A stretch of DNA of 64,000 bases from Pirellulaceae bacterium (GCA_029243025.1 JAQWSU010000015.1:1-64000), one strand, 5' to 3'; positions 27,901 to 30,726 are shown, numbered from the stretch's first letter. The notes: generated by a model from the letters alone, not told the origin. Translations and numbers: made by a program.

Positions 27901-30685
27901 CCGTAGCGGCGGCGTTGCTACGAGCTCGAACAAGGTTTGACGCTCGATGGTTTGAGCGCGCCGTAAACGTGCCACCCAACATCATTGAGGCGCCAGCTCC
28001 TATCAGGGCGATCGTTTGATTCTGCGTCAAGGTTCCAGCAACCGTTAACACATTCGCGGACTCTCCCGCTAACGCCCCCGCCAGTGCCGTGATTTGAGTG
28101 GACTGCGTCCCATCGGCAGCAACACTCAGGTTTTGGGCACCTAGGATCTCAACGTTGTCTTCGACCGATGCAATCGTTCTTGACGCCGACAGATTCGTGG
28201 CGACTGACCGCCCCTGACCAAGTTCCTCTGCAATCGATGCGGCACCCGAGGGTACCGCGCTGACGTTCACCGTGCCGGTACTGACGGCTGAGATATTAAC
28301 GTTCGGGCTACCAATCAGATTTACCGTGGCTCCTTCATCGATGTAAGCATGACTCAGGTTGCCAGGAATTTCACCCTCATCAAGAGCAGCGCCTGGATCA
28401 GGGATAATTGTGTTGAGGGCGAATGCACCGGCGACAATCGCCTCATTGGCGTTACCGAGCCCTGCCGCACCCGAACGTGCGATAGCCGCAATGTCGTTGT
28501 CGCTACTGGTCTCAATACCAAGACCAACTGCGTCGATCGTCAGGCTGTCAGCGATGAAAGCTTCGTCACGAATGAGAGTCATGTTCGTGGCAACGGCAGA
28601 ACTATTATTGTCCGGGTTGACGGTCGGCCTGGCATCCGCCTCCGTGGTCAAGTTGTGATCGGAGCTGGCGAACAACGAAACAGCGCCAGACGAGGTTAGC
28701 GTTCCTGAAGTATCAAGGAATGCTCGCGTGGTGGCAGTCAGCGTCGTGACGGCGATGGCGGCGGCAAAGGTTTGTGGTCCAGCTGCCGTTTCGATTTCAA
28801 GATCATCGAGGGTGTCAGGCCCCAAGTCGGCACCGTCCGGCGTCGACGTTGCCGTGGTCGTAATGGTGGAGTTCGCGGTCGCGTTGATGTCGATACTTGT
28901 CGACTGTGAGACCTCTGCGTTGTCTTCCATCAAGGCCTCGGTCGTCACAACAATTAGAGGAGTGGCCGTTGTTGTGCCGGTGGCTGCGACCGCCGTGATC
29001 CCATCGGCGATTGAGTTAACAACCGTGTTCGTAGTTGCATCGATCAAAACAAACCCAGTCGCATTGACCTCGGTATTGTCGGACAATTCGCTGCGCGCCG
29101 TATTGTTGATTACTGGTGCGGCCAAACCGATCTCGGCAACGCCCAAGCCAGCAACCGCAGTTGCCGTGGCTGTCGAATCGACCGACGACAGCGACTCTGC
29201 CGTAAAGTCCCCGGTGGCCGTGATCGTCGAGTTGCCTGTTACGGCGATCTCGGCAGAAATACTGGCGGCTAACGTCGCGCCCGGCAGGCCGAGTAGATTG
29301 TCAACATCCGACACCAGCGTCGCGTCAGCCGAGAGGATCACATTGTTCCCACTAAGCGTTGCGTTGTTGATGCTGACGGTTGCTTCGACATTGGCGAGTG
29401 GAAGAGTGTCGGGTGTTAATGCCGTTCCCAAGACGGCCGTCGCATCGAATGTAATGTCTCCGGCTGTGATCGTGACTCCCGAGTTGACAGCGATCTGTTC
29501 CGCGTTGACCACAAACTGGTGACCGCCCAGATTCATGTTTCCGGTGATCGTCACGGCATCCTTACCGGCCTCGCCATTGACGATCAGATCAGTACTCATT
29601 GCCAGGCCTTGAATGTTAAGCGTGTCGGTATCCGAGAGGAACGGGATACCGGTGTCATCGCCGAGATTGATGGTGAGTGAGCTACTTGGCTTAATGAATG
29701 TGATGCTTTCGAATGATGGTAACGGATCGGTGCTCTCCAGTCGCAGTTGCCAGCCCAGATCCACGAGCCTGGCATTGTCCGTGAAATTGCTCGTTCGGAT
29801 CACTCGATCAGTTACCGACATGTTGTCGAGAATCGGTTCAAGGCCAGCATAGGTCAGCTGATTGCCGTCGCGCGTAATTGATCCGGAATCGGGGCCTGTG
29901 GCCAGGTAATCAACCGATTGATAGTCTCCGCCATCTAACACAAGGCTGTCGAACCCGCGATCACCTCCGTGCATCAAACCGCTCAGGTGACCGCCGCTGC
30001 CGATGACAAATGTGTCTTCGTTGTCGGCAGCACCCAAGAGATTCTCAACGTCAACGAAGTCGATGACTCCTTCGGCGCTGAGGTAGCCTCCGTTGTAGCT
30101 GGTAACAGTCCAAGTCGTATTGCCGTACGTGCCGCGCAGGTCGTCTTGACCCGGACCGCCGTCAAAGACGATTCCGTGCGGAAGCAGGGCGCTGATCTTT
30201 GACGAGTCCAAGTCGATGCGGAGGAGATCGTCGTGTTCCGTTCCTATAATGTGTAATGGTGCAGTAAGCCCAGCGAGATCAAGTGACGCAACACTTTCGC
30301 CGGTCAAGGTATCGGTCAATGTGAGTTGATCTCCGTTGGAGTCTGCGGTAACTCCAACGGTCAGATCGAATCCCAACGTCTCTGTGAAGGCAAGGAGTTC
30401 CTCATCAAAGCGGATTTGGCCATGAACGGCGCTGATAGGCTGTTTGCCCTCGAGGCTGTCTTTCCACCGTGGCGTCGCGTTGTTGACGACCGTAGACGGC
30501 GACAGCAACTCGTCGGCTTGTGAATCGATGACATCCGGCGCGCCGTCCGCGCGCTGGATGTCCCCCACCAACAGCACGCGTTCTTCGAGCAATTCAAGCC
30601 GATGCACGGCAATCGGGATGTTTGCAACTCGGGGAGGCTGTCTCCCGGCGCGATTCCTTCGAGGTCTGCGTTGACCGAATGCCAT
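2..30685 (-). CDS. Giant LEPR-XLL-type repetitive surface protein, at least 10,228 residues (C-terminus outside window)
   Basis: A single minus-strand frame runs from an ATG at 30685 to the left edge with no stop that I could find. The start is supported by an AGGGAG ribosome-binding site seven bases upstream. The N-terminus is basic and has no hydrophobic signal peptide; an LEPR-XLL-like motif sits at residues 30-39. Then follow a very long, Ala/Thr/Asn/Asp-rich, cysteine-poor region of beta-helix type (about residues 400-6260), an RTX-like Ca-binding block (about 6300-6610), 13 SdrD-B-like repeats (about 6650-9330) interrupted by a dockerin-like pair, a LamG-like domain and a seven-blade FG-GAP block, a second RTX-like block (about 9360-9650), and 61-residue tandem repeats to the edge. 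LEPR-XLL proteins are known as very large repetitive proteins of planctomycetes and some other bacteria. A role in adhesion, matrix or cell-surface structure is inferred. The product exceeds 1 MDa. Confidence 0.93.
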   Translation of the reverse strand, partial: MAFGQRRPRRNRAGRQPPRVANIPIAVHRLELLEERVLLVGDIQRADGAPDVIDSQADELLSPSTVVNNATPRWKDSLEGKQPISAVHGQIRFDEELLAFTETLGFDLTVGVTADSNGDQLTLTDTLTGESVASLDLAGLTAPLHIIGTEHDDLLRIDLDSSKISALLPHGIVFDGGPGQDDLRGTYGNTTWTVTSYNGGYLSAEGVIDFVDVENLLGAADNEDTFVIGSGGHLSGLMHGGDRGFDSLVLDGGDYQSVDYLATGPDSGSITRDGNQLTYAGLEPILDNMSVTDRVIRTSNFTDNARLVDLGWQLRLESTDPLPSFESITFIKPSSSLTINLGDDTGIPFLSDTDTLNIQGLAMSTDLIVNGEAGKDAVTITGNMNLGGHQFVVNAEQIAVNSGVTITAGDITFDATAVLGTALTPDTLPLANVEATVSINNATLSGNNVILSADATLVSDVDNLLGLPGATLAASISAEIAVTGNSTITATGDFTAESLSSVDSTATATAVAGLGVAEIGLAAPVINNTARSELSDNTEVNATGFVLIDATTNTVVNSIADGITAVAATGTTTATPLIVVTTEALMEDNAEVSQSTSIDINATANSTITTTATSTPDGADLGPDTLDDLEIETAAGPQTFAAAIAVTTLTATTRAFLDTSGTLTSSGAVSLFASSDHNLTTEADARPTVNPDNNSSAVATNMTLIRDEAFIADSLTIDAVGLGIETSSDNDIAAIARSGAAGLGNANEAIVAGAFALNTIIPDPGAALDEGEIPGNLSHAYIDEGATVNLIGSPNVNISAVSTGTVNVSAVPSGAASIAEELGQGRSVATNLSASRTIASVEDNVEILGAQNLSVAADGTQSTQITALAGALAGESANVLTVAGTLTQNQTIALIGAGASMMLGGTFTARSNHRASNLVRARSNAAATVAALDPSEATAIPIAVNLANDIALTNVAGEVTASGAIEITSDADVENQVDGIAGVQGADPDVTSVSEMVEDELAFLSDRANLSFGSAPTPPTMDPDGGPLTGVDLLANLTQGRAAAVGINLANAASSAAIADTGIVTATNNPIDVVATSDVDSIALGSASAVSSLVGIAAAIALNAQNASNVASIAGTATADNIEVRTGASGDGVHSLSAETISGAGIQIAAISGAVSATLAQGTSNAVLSDGANLVLTNNGNLTVQSDMEMINSTDAAPLIDVGATVGVGASVEINSGTFQTVADIQDVDILGAHNVSVLAAGDYETNADSEAGLTAGTAIGAAVAAMLTDNRTRANLSETANPSIITGNLEVSAAHTAVATHQAAANSNGGNITVGAAVAIGVMQGGAEASIGNSMDVGGAVTVTAETDSSMNADAVASTSGVPADDPNFETLAADLVISFMLLMVMPKIDVDPIADVDGINDLLTLPGHGFATGDQVFYSSEGDAETIGDLTDSAAGILPIDFFVEVVTPDSFRLHAERDEAEVGAMPIDLEPTTDADTIHGLQRGLPATLSDLINTGRLGNADGSVGAAAGVAVNLDLNTATSGIEAGAELESGGAVSVTASMENDADALANAATVDSAVSVGIGAAANFSSATNQAYIGGAVEAPSISVQAVLGGDGVTTLNAEAISGGGDDSDLGVAGAVAVNVGAELLPVLPIDIPQPDLEGLLEDLGAADFLPDDFSEQFNLPAFPSIPEPTGGTHLAVIQGEADITLIDGGDLIVRSDFEGDYSATTRATPQETADVGVGPSISANAMTQVVKAEIQDAVITGIETLGPDRSDIQVLAIGEYNANADATAGANNAINLPAAVALNYNDFQTIAQTGDTSASSSINGNLLVDADHDANTTHIADTDSGVVTTSLGAAMALGYVDGGAHASSGMTIDVLTGTVTVTADSDTMLDANANSGQSGAPGEGSEADPVSEQIEEQLEGLLALAGLPEIPEDVIRVLQRARAETADGSLGAAAAAAVNLDFGSSVAALSDDSVISTSQIPVVAATADMDVDASADANSVDATAGVGVAVAINVDGQLIQSAIGGEVDAPAITLETVSSGDGVNQFNANAISGAGGQDVGVAGAFALNLSGDPIELVGDPLSILEPTGGGQHKASISDNANLMLSPSNDITIISTYVGEYNATATAIPTVGTLGIGPSVALNAINHSAIAEIGDAFMSGATNIDVTASGSYTTTTLSQAGASNSGSLPAAIALTAASNNTIARVAPGSLQSEITGDLTVTANHTASTNTTADALVAGAQVGLGAAIAAGGPLGGAQANAGANLALDGNVIVLANTDSVAQTDAFASQSGTLESGISVDEETQRQLERLAEITGLKQLLFPVFDAHPLLRISIDTKLDIDEDANTIRINTPHEFDTGDAVAYHNNQDDEDIGGLVDGTTYFISVDPHDRTLIQLHSSPAAAVVGINAINLAGIDEPEDLHSLVAGNTFDPATAVDANTDTINVGNFVGLSDGDAVKYFNGGDDSVGGLEDGGLFYVNIDDTFPAAITVQLFQSRQDAMAAENAIDLDLTSTTGNQHQIVKTIDAYVSQRVSFDPVDDVDGDSNSLSLNGHSLATGDTVIYRSRGDDETVGALVDGDRYFVRVATNDDDDKDSITLYLTLADANGEDETNRINLAQTGEAEIPHVLEPSHLFDPDDAVDSATDTIDFSDFQGLSTGDAFVYRNGGGDNIGGLVDDTVYYIQVDEEDSSQVALLNTQDTEDGIINLDATAATGTEHRFERVVINSIDPVNLPNIRIGAAAAIAVGAGRPVSHASIGDEASIVAMGDIDVTASMDFDSNAEADAMSINGGVLAAGVAAAGNYSEGSHVAEIGSDATVDANFVSVEAIGEGDLPYEFSADAATLADTLGGNVAGSVAVNAMKNHTAARISDGATVISDTTVDLLANLRRQGTNLVNAGRIHSVTRAGQAAFSLLASAGAAAAGTASLEGDLTEAVIGDGAAVTAPSGVEVRAKTDHDFDNRAVGGSLSLLFAASVGAAFNFTNSKTSARVDGGSVTVNTGNLNIEAESGSPYAPEALGIAAAGLIEVGGSLEANLIRNTTQAAITGGGTIAVDQLTVTATDDSILDVDAGALASSILGAAGISVAANMMNNTVEASVGGANVTTDVGNVDISATSSYDVQTDALGLSTAGIVAGVGSLTINQLSNRTDASIRSDATIDSATDVLLHAFDDTRAMTNSGGLAKAGLIGVAGSLATNIMSNTVEAFSDNADVSTNNGQIDLSAISQYDIDAVAIAAGMAVVASGFLSVTNNEASNVTDASFRSGGNIQAENVTIHALDDSSFNAVSGGDALAVLIGVGGSIASNKLANSVQAGIGGAAVTTTVGPIDISANSTPNVDAAALGFSGGLAAGAVGTATINEVGNTILAFINDNATVNSAGNVLIQAQDDSNVDADSGGMALGLIAGAGLSYASSVVTNDVQGIIEGSGTSVVTGGLVDLDGSSTPIVRASAVAFSASALAAASGAVTIAETGGGARGAIQDGATVTADEISIQSTATASPTTLSMGSAGAILAAAGLMIAESVAGHSSHAEATGNITANTLEVLADANRTPVPNVSYNQFALFTGEVGFEAAKMSGDTEAVVGADADININPGGTVNVLANSTDNASPEIFDVNFSIFEIGALATSATSDSNARAHVSGELNAPSATVSATANKTADATTTVLKVAILSLDGVLLSMIADGLPDDLPIPVAPPFDTVSEATIHGTTEAFLGAGADVTTTGEFSLTATSNNNATSHTTGGGAIVVNVSDSGSDALVGGATKIYIDEGASLDVNSLTSTANADNDATAGSAFVGVAGVNVQMAEVNATTDHNVVARLGPGIGDEPSGAFGNLTVDIGGIVLEAISDNDAKVNQVDIDVTGVTVEIVDPIAKADGSTLVHLGGAFAITASAVEAAATSNNTATSDALSIELNAIDVELSSRASETTHRTAALVGAEADLNISGSLTLNANSINNASTGEFTPLDLSAVNVNLVEAEAVAGGSTEAFIGEGVTLTANTLELNAVANSQATADAAFAGLGGILVEVTSPIAQTAHQTSTVIGPAPGDAPTGGLEGTITVDSGGISMNAMSTNTALVRDVEVELSGISVSVLSPEVTVGGSTGAHLGGDFEINAGGIDVVATADNSAISQSISIERSGITVDVTNRDTETSHVTEALVGDQADLTITNGPLSLDAQSTNEARIGEAASDLGGIVVNVVSPDAHVGGVTRACVGQQAAIEASDLDISAVGDSTAVARTNLSSLLGITVDVATPTAESTHEVQACIGNDSTLDIEGESSVNAVNENDVTAEAKSTGIALITVGVAIAEAIADTSTEAVLGTGVKLTGESLEVTATGVDDTFAETSAFAAGGLAGAGTVPSTRNTSSTLAEIGNSSAARNIDLTQSGTGSLTVSADHTAITNTRVSSDAYGLLSGSGAEADNDVIATVHARIGDDVVIDAQDINVKATNNVDKPSLSGGNIDGTTGGLISGADADSETRISLTTLVTIGDRADLEVVGQPSDPGDFILRAQNNIFARDEVTLATGGALSGAGAESDIRTLVDLARVEIGDDADLTSVGDIDISAHGTGDIFIQVNAETYGLGTVAIGEATTSLNPNNEVIIRAGSTVVAEGNVHISTGTDTNFVRDQYNLETRMDTFAGSVIPIEDIDAEAFVVQDNTITIEANTLIESNQDVRIHAERLGLADAIARAKAVNWATAVADGIDAIFGAGTETFDGIGQAESHGIVRVDGTIRTGRNRHKSLVLDEYDLVAGTVSNSVPSDVSYSVDIELVKSSLGKALENAVANLERYADSGNTDLIDFYTEEIERLEQEMLDENLAEELDDGMGGTVIVPLEQYALSVNVDPVVAQAGVVDIRGDQLQGDGTFDSPGDASVTITNSTPAFLNILGINIPEKNGGLFFQGQEVSDAGNLAAINTAINDQNAANAAADNEFNFSGEAIQIPGVASFDSVTPGGSTVEPVVEVVNDLDVDSLPLATLPPWPDVTVLGTISNLQGDVYIEALVTGDGDVVIEAPILAKNLYLLSGGSIFITGLTTFAAAGEPAAKWNVLTGGDGTQPADPTSQAFTDFLAEIPSEVSLFGDRIEIEAEYINVNGILQSGTSDYQLILGNDAEDQIQSIKNSGNAFGKITANDDFSVRYDVANDRILVEELRVSGGYIDLGGHITNTRNGEIRALGAYANIEIANNTDYDILINRIDASRRGDGNVLIKDLAKGDDYSTIYQKDESGVLVEETGQPDRIGADHEIYNPEDGFRYGWSTGEETAERTTIIYGTSEWLGIDAFAPDPEDVISTEMESLVEPTLIEESVYYFTDPGNALPYDHNETVVSIEDPVDYVVDLPSESTWYGTTTYKYKRTIEEFERSIDTHTIEADRPIDIRFLGYDEATVEIRSTGAGRILLAGEIENTTGETNIESATTVEQVGEGGVVGGRRVEIDASADIGSHFEPIRVEIADNAKSSFKAVTLDGPIYIEGVNELPIESVSAGGSHDLQLYARESIRRGRAGSEASSIPGVNEGDYFAGQIVGGAMDVASEIGSIGESVRPISLDSGIQTKDKANIQATSGDIFLEKTDGDLRLELISTTGDVEITVTAGDILDANRVEVIEDRTVETLLGGVWADLRLTNALGAQDKITDALALNAEAKEQEYRAYWAYRNTQNDPSAYDATHEITLESHQDETYRNLLGYDQSDIDELLDSETANYHELHTVYGSLGNSYNSAFNYVLSAEEEDHIRDGIRVWTVDELLSTFNAGLLKAVTDTQVNIEDPNIVADNVTLNVSGAVGRTSGQVLIDLTVDPVVLTDDERLVLAAAERDDVVFLGSEKQEAVVNFNSVTRTIIRIDGLPWNGLDDGMILQVEGNSANATEEGPFYTISNVAGNVVTLAPGIGIAPENGVYVSLASVVLNPRGVVESANVNFSGNTITRADGDWSAFENGMSVQVRGDSANVTGANESYSILSIVGNVMTIDGGVVFQAETGKDVVVDQIVSNVAAIQVSQREDIDLEATGVVDVTTDEGQIYLGSEGTLQINHIRAGDAITGDEARIKVGQSLVNAAAAGTTNVRGNDVILEAAAGPIGAAGTEFNINLLDDGTITARAQNAIHLDEHAPGNTAGDMRIATMYSQSDGVFLEADGSIVEGLGLTGAINVKAVSLTAQSPTGHIGTNLRPIGTDLSSGQVEAIAMNGISIAEMVGAMEVVAATTTMGEVRLQTVDLSYDGQDIILPAGNTIASTFGDVTLLSGDGVTIEPGSILKAGNHLLLRGDHDNADVGLGATIDVHGQVQSAYTEITGEDDDDVINVSVISENATTLILANAGEDVVDLDVANTVGAFLAAYGDYPITQGPLPSDADRVDGSGSSHPLVLDGGGGPDDVFGGSGADKITGSSSHDVLDGGPDSDVVYGDAAFLFDVVTGHVTIITGGVPNVGVPGADVIYGDTRMITDLGALTNNPGNDLLYGNANRDKIFGQYGDDTAYGGPGVDFILGDVGNDNLSGGSSDDFVSGGVDRSAADQPVPTAIGDVLDGESGHDLVVGGSAISHPQLEALITAKFKSLFDRDSANPMLDAPDDKLADFQVLMVNLNTAGLDGDDIIHGGHDNDLLVGDQGTDQLFGDWGEDVLTGFEIGSISSTEPDRLEGGPDNDDPMCGTLGLNELIGGTSNLNVDYILNDPGTPAGGPYAGGYTIASCIMDDPVFGDTLPVSIYGQKFDDPNGNAIHDPGEVGLDGWIIELRDDANQTIAQTTTTSIDLDENGSIDPETESGLYSFVDVSEGGEVVDLGAGTYIVVELPQNGYVQRLPYDGFEMALESGRMATVTPVEVTAGTTAIAYVVPVDSGPIPAEVEVARAIDFGNAETAEIHGTKWQDLNANGQLDAEDTPLQGWTIQLFSGGEVVDEQQTDENGEYSFTGLLPGTYGVSEVLNGDWLQTAPVNNNYQITVDYTDTVDDVDFMNTQLGSISGTKWHDLNGNGVRDEDEQSISGVTVYLDVNKDGVLDPDETSTQTDEEGRYQFNDLVAGSYNVREVIVKGWRQSYPGTTAEESHKVDLQSGEELTDNDFGNYQPGSISGIKWHDQNSNGIFDSKSERVLSGWRIYLDLNQNGEVDASDRKTVTDSNGTFWFDGLRPGDYVIAEVIGPNWTQTFPRILGNGDTHQLTVQSGERLTADFGNTVGYDIQGLKWHDLDGNGKRTADEPGLADWTIFVDLKPNGVFDQGEPFAVTQADDPDTAVDETGSYVIRDVPAGRFNIYEVMQDGWLQTMPGVPTAPAAYSINMDSDLSGLDFGNVKAGAFTGTKWDDVNANGEFDRDPEKKQSSEVGLAEWIIFIDLNRNGVFDLDFQTGSPAEPFRITRADDPETAVDETGQYSFGNLPPGQYRVGEILRESWRQTWPAGESGGFHEVEVKSGELIQDVSFGNTVSGEIRGTKWEDRNANAEPDADEPGLAGWTIYLDLNRNGSFDNSEPFQMTNDRGEYRFKGVPAGTYTVGEVLQDDWSQTYPANQRQQEHFDFEDLEKSSRYFHGDQLPVTGSLGSAMTITGREFYFGDGDSTSQGNAEIIEAGRALHTGKELAISKLNLLFEFAVPSQQVTIRFAELAGDINLAVNGEMVVLDDLRQADGLSIGGASVSVLRFTETQGELRLNGGVSAFQIGGENLWIDHLRTHEEAAAGVHVVQLGPSEVREHISFGNRRLGSSIHGMKYWDRFTDGQSSRDGGLSGWTIFVDSNQNQLLDRNPISNEPREPSAVTQSDNQSTEVDETGHYWITGLAPGTYYVAEEPQDGWQQTWPKDGGALVSLGYNESVNDIDFGNRIFGDCDPDGDVDAEDVEGFNRAFHSMSGDPRYHSCYDSDADGDIDFADLYVFRKQLGFSVGNLAQPAQADPIHTNELPSESELKQRAPTLSDAAYENLLASIESSGSSPLSTDVLSVGATVPLEMQNVAPINASKSLVAPTAVSYWIPTDSSVDDVWRDPSFDDSKWLTGITGIGFETVTCTEYATAYADDVLGGGATGYWRLEELGSRTAKDSSPSAINGIYQNLDGIILDQPGIFNGCSFAVGLPFTGPRNPTSFVNVPFDSIHHQPSFTVEAWARIKEQESTTQSIVSTLNLRDNAGYGLGVSEKGRWTFTIGTGRELVTIEGPSVNLGSWTHLVGTVDESTGQMALFVDGKRLDEQILKIGRINLNKESPLTIGALLDNRRDNTIVAPFVGDIDDVAVYDKAHSPDFINKHYEIAQGNLQMPSPFRPLIATDVESQMFEKSTSAYLRIYFVIDDVALVNGITLRTKYDDAYAAFINGTPVASGNGTPSQWDDESIDRSDSLALTYDETSIPLTGVKLQSGINVLAVHGTTHGQDDGDFLIVPELEIDILDATGQIRGMKWFDENEDGKRERSEAGLAGWTIYLDQNGNGQPDAGEPSTATGKDGSYQFATLPDGNYIVREVLQQGWAQTFPRDGAHSISIDGNPVTGVDFGNKFIPTGAIDGTKWSDEDGDGKQSNNEAGLAGWTIYLDQNGNGQPDAGEPSTVTGQDGNYQFLNIPDGNYIVREVLQQGWIQTFPRDGAYSIGIDGHAADGIDFGNVEGGGIHGTKWMDLNGDGRRDDNEPGIRGWTIYLDLNGDGRLEQGEPTTVTTDDGSYEFTNLRPSRYTVAEVLVPEWRQTYPGTPREYFDFEEFEQGSTYSNDATFVTVGTLGTEVQVNVTTLAQDGVATIGTGGQAGHAGQELEFHYSVANSQFPRPVDELELHYGVAGTAFVIEVNGERQTFKHFGELNGQALGGTLFTVLETDDERGRLTIDGTINAFAIGGAGLAIDHICVLPSGGMGVHNVDLGSGERYEGLDFGNSPPEGEIHGTKYEDLDGDGRRGRSEPGIPGVQIYLDLNHDGVLNLDESGRPIEPMTTTMFDNPLTDADETGMYWLMGVPAGHYVVREVVPEGQFQTGPEFSFSGPDLYGSGNSAFDVTAADINNDEAIDLIVVDLSAGGVQTLANLGNGQFAPPIYHQVGDDVRAIAAGDLNDDGSIDLVVTLARSGQVAVLINQGNGRFEPPVFYETGNEPIDVVLGDFDRSGDLDVATSNRADDQLVVLPNLGNGTLGDRQPIAVKPLPGGLAAADINLDGHLDLVTVSTQDNLVSVLLNRDDGTFSIDAEFSVASGPMWITAADFDQNGDVDLAISHPSPARVSVLMSEGGVFGPTFADPIELTGGMELPRQLTAGDLDDDEIPDLIVAEGGFNTMHVFLGDVENPMAERLQLETEMPAESVVSEDLNGDGIHDVAFASTHNFDNANISSGFVSVFLRGVRNGYTIDLEPGETIEGLDFGNVRPGQIRGLKFDDFECDGVYEPKLDPGLAGVTIYIDLNHNGEFDEGEPSAITDATGSYVIQGVPQGTHIVREVLPEGYYPTFPESGFHEVTIIGSGQSVGDVNFGNSEKTPLLDGDDWIYGTEEDDDLHGDNTVDDPCIVLIGGDDHLYGYEGDDTLAGQLADDTYYFFPAPDLDLGNEIDTVIELADAGTEEPTDEGLHDQLNFSALGSDEPVVVDLSGTPPWAIANQIAEHFRVDPDTNTPTSASHLLVTALPEQHRYFEELIGGAADDFLIGNDGNNLFDGGFGSDFMQGGAGNDIYRFVLGNEDDEDTIIETIGIDTIDFSNIDIPVIADLSGMGQPGWTADQVAEYGGRTVESVVPDLFENITGGTNDDELTGNDGPNLLVGGPGLDIINGKRGNDQLVGETEDDQFVFEEDWGTDEVVEEPDGGVDTMDFQAVSDDLTFTVGTNFIVASDGTNFANHTGTDTNHVERLLGGTGNNTLIAADTPNMWIITGENQGTINGVYFKDVENLIGGSDVDTFIFESEGRITGNISSGDGDDVVNLKTGHGVDGTLAGESGNDTLLGQTVYNITGTNSGDIPGLVNAFTNVENLIGGDEIDTFNVGPAGQLSGLADGGLGNDQMSLAANDNSWNITGTDSGHIVGVIGMFKRVPILIGGTGQDTFSLIGGTLTGNIDGGGDIDTLIGDNLATAFVVTGLNTGAATGVGTGFADVENLTGGSLADTFQLSGGTLTGSIDGAGNIDTLIADDLATNFVVTGPNAGTVTGVAAGFADVESLTGGSLNDTFQLSGGTLTGRIDGAGDIDTLIADNLATTFVVTGPNAGTVTGVGAGFADVENLTGGSLDDTFQLSGGTLTGSIDGAGDIDTVIADDLATTFVVTGPNAGTVTGVAAGFADVENLTGGALDDTFQLSGGTLTGSIDGAGDIDTVIADNLATTFVVTGLNTGTVTGVAAGFADVENLTGGSLADTFQLSGGTLTGS
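1730..2620 (-). other. RTX-like Ca-binding block (C-terminal of two)
   Basis: Repeats such as GDDWIYGTEEDD, GGDDHLYGYEGDD, GGFGSDFMQGGAGND and GGPGLDIINGKRGND are visible. They follow SdrD-B-like repeat 13 and precede the 61-residue repeats near the left edge. Confidence 0.7.
3030..4045 (-). other. Seven-blade FG-GAP / VCBS propeller-like block
   Basis: Seven repeats of the form AADΦNxDGxxDΦVVxxxxxxxxVxxNxGxGxF are visible, starting near 4040, 3870, 3725, 3565, 3430, 3265 and 3120. Examples are AAGDLNDDGSIDLVV and AADFDQNGDVDLAI. Seven copies match a complete integrin-alpha-like beta-propeller with Ca-binding DxNxDG loops. The block is inserted between SdrD-B-like repeats 12 and 13. Confidence 0.75.
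4430..4890 (-). repeat. Duplicated ~150-residue FDFE domain (second copy)
   Basis: This is the partner of the domain at about 7880-8335. The shared elements are an opening FDFE, a central EVNGERQ / AVNGEMV strand and a closing AFxIGGxxLxID. It directly follows the SdrD-B-like repeat at 4890-5135. Confidence 0.6.
5780..7010 (-). other. LamG-like (concanavalin fold) region of the giant protein
   Basis: The core, at about 6200-6870, begins GYWRLEE and contains FTVEAWARI, SWTHLVGTVD and QMALFVDGKR, ending GDIDDVAVYDKA. This is the usual LamG / laminin-G-like pattern of large environmental proteins. Flanking segments (SYWIPTDSS on one side; FVIDD, AFINGTPVA and INVLAVHG on the other) form the usual companion beta domain. 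The role is probably carbohydrate or protein binding. Confidence 0.72.
7255..7430 (-). other. Dockerin-type EF-hand pair inside the giant protein
   Basis: The sequence GDCDPDGDVDAEDVEGFNRAF and the later YDSDADGDIDFADLYVFRKQ form two Ca-binding loops of dockerin type I spacing (about residues 7753-7811). In planctomycetes such pairs are often C-terminal; here the pair is internal, between SdrD-B-like repeat 8 and a LamG-like region. Ca binding is likely from the Asp pattern. A cohesin partner is not visible in the window. Confidence 0.7.
7880..8335 (-). repeat. Duplicated ~150-residue FDFE domain (first copy)
   Basis: After SdrD-B-like repeat 7 comes a domain starting HFDFEDLE, with a closing section LRLNGGVSAFQIGGENLWID. 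A second copy at about 4430-4890, after repeat 11, starts YFDFEEFE and closes with LTIDGTINAFAIGGAGLAID. Both sit between a QTxPG-type repeat end and a new repeat, so the pair looks like an inserted accessory beta domain. No named family is assigned. Confidence 0.6.
10850..11790 (-). other. RTX / hemolysin-type Ca-binding-like block (N-terminal of two)
   Basis: Repeated GGxGxDxΦ-like nonapeptides are visible, for example GGSGADKITG, GGPGVDFILGD, GGSSDDFVSGG and GGHDNDLLVGD (about residues 6300-6610). Such repeats form Ca-binding parallel beta-rolls and are common in proteins secreted by type I systems. The motifs are degenerate here, so Ca binding is inferred. No type I secretion genes are present in the window. 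Confidence 0.7.
11900..29500 (-). other. Long beta-helix / filamentous-adhesin-like repeat region of the giant protein
   Basis: About 5,900 residues show an irregular alternation of short beta-strand-like segments rich in Ala, Thr, Asn, Asp, Ser and Val, with recurring patterns of the type NNTxAxIxDxAxVxSxGDVxIxA. Cysteine is almost absent. The pattern resembles the parallel beta-helix stalks of filamentous adhesins. Repeat length varies and copies are diverged, unlike the exact 183-bp repeats near the left edge. The fold is inferred from pattern only. Confidence 0.6.
22560..23760 (-). repeat. Four tandem ~95-residue 'TGD' modules inside the giant protein
   Basis: Four consecutive modules share the core D-x-x-x-D-V-D-x-x-x-[DN]-[ST]-[IL], then [LAF]-[ST]-[TD]-G-D-x-[VA], a Y-x-x-x-G-D/E-D-x-[IV]-G-x-L-x-D-G turn, an aromatic [YF]-[YF]-[VI]-x-V strand and a closing I-[ND]-L. 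A fifth isolated copy lies near 26250-26540. I do not recognise the family with certainty. The modules interrupt the beta-helix-like region and look like separately folded beta domains. Confidence 0.6.
30569..30598 (-). other. LEPR-XLL-like N-terminal motif of the giant protein
   Basis: Residues 30-39 read LELLEERVLL, followed by VGD. This matches the L-E-x-R-x-L-L pattern found near the N-terminus of very large planctomycete proteins. It comes after a basic stretch with several Arg pairs and no hydrophobic segment, which is usual for this family. The motif's biochemical role is not established. Confidence 0.8.
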
Positions 30686-30692
30686 GGTCGTT

Positions 30693-30698
30693 CTCCCT
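30693..30698 (-). promoter_or_regulatory. Ribosome-binding site of the giant gene
   Basis: The minus strand reads AGGGAG seven bases before the ATG at 30685. It fixes the start of the giant reading frame, which could otherwise be questioned because the protein has no signal peptide. Confidence 0.75.
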
Positions 30699-30726
30699 GG
30701 TTGCGACTGGGTCTGCACAACTAAGA

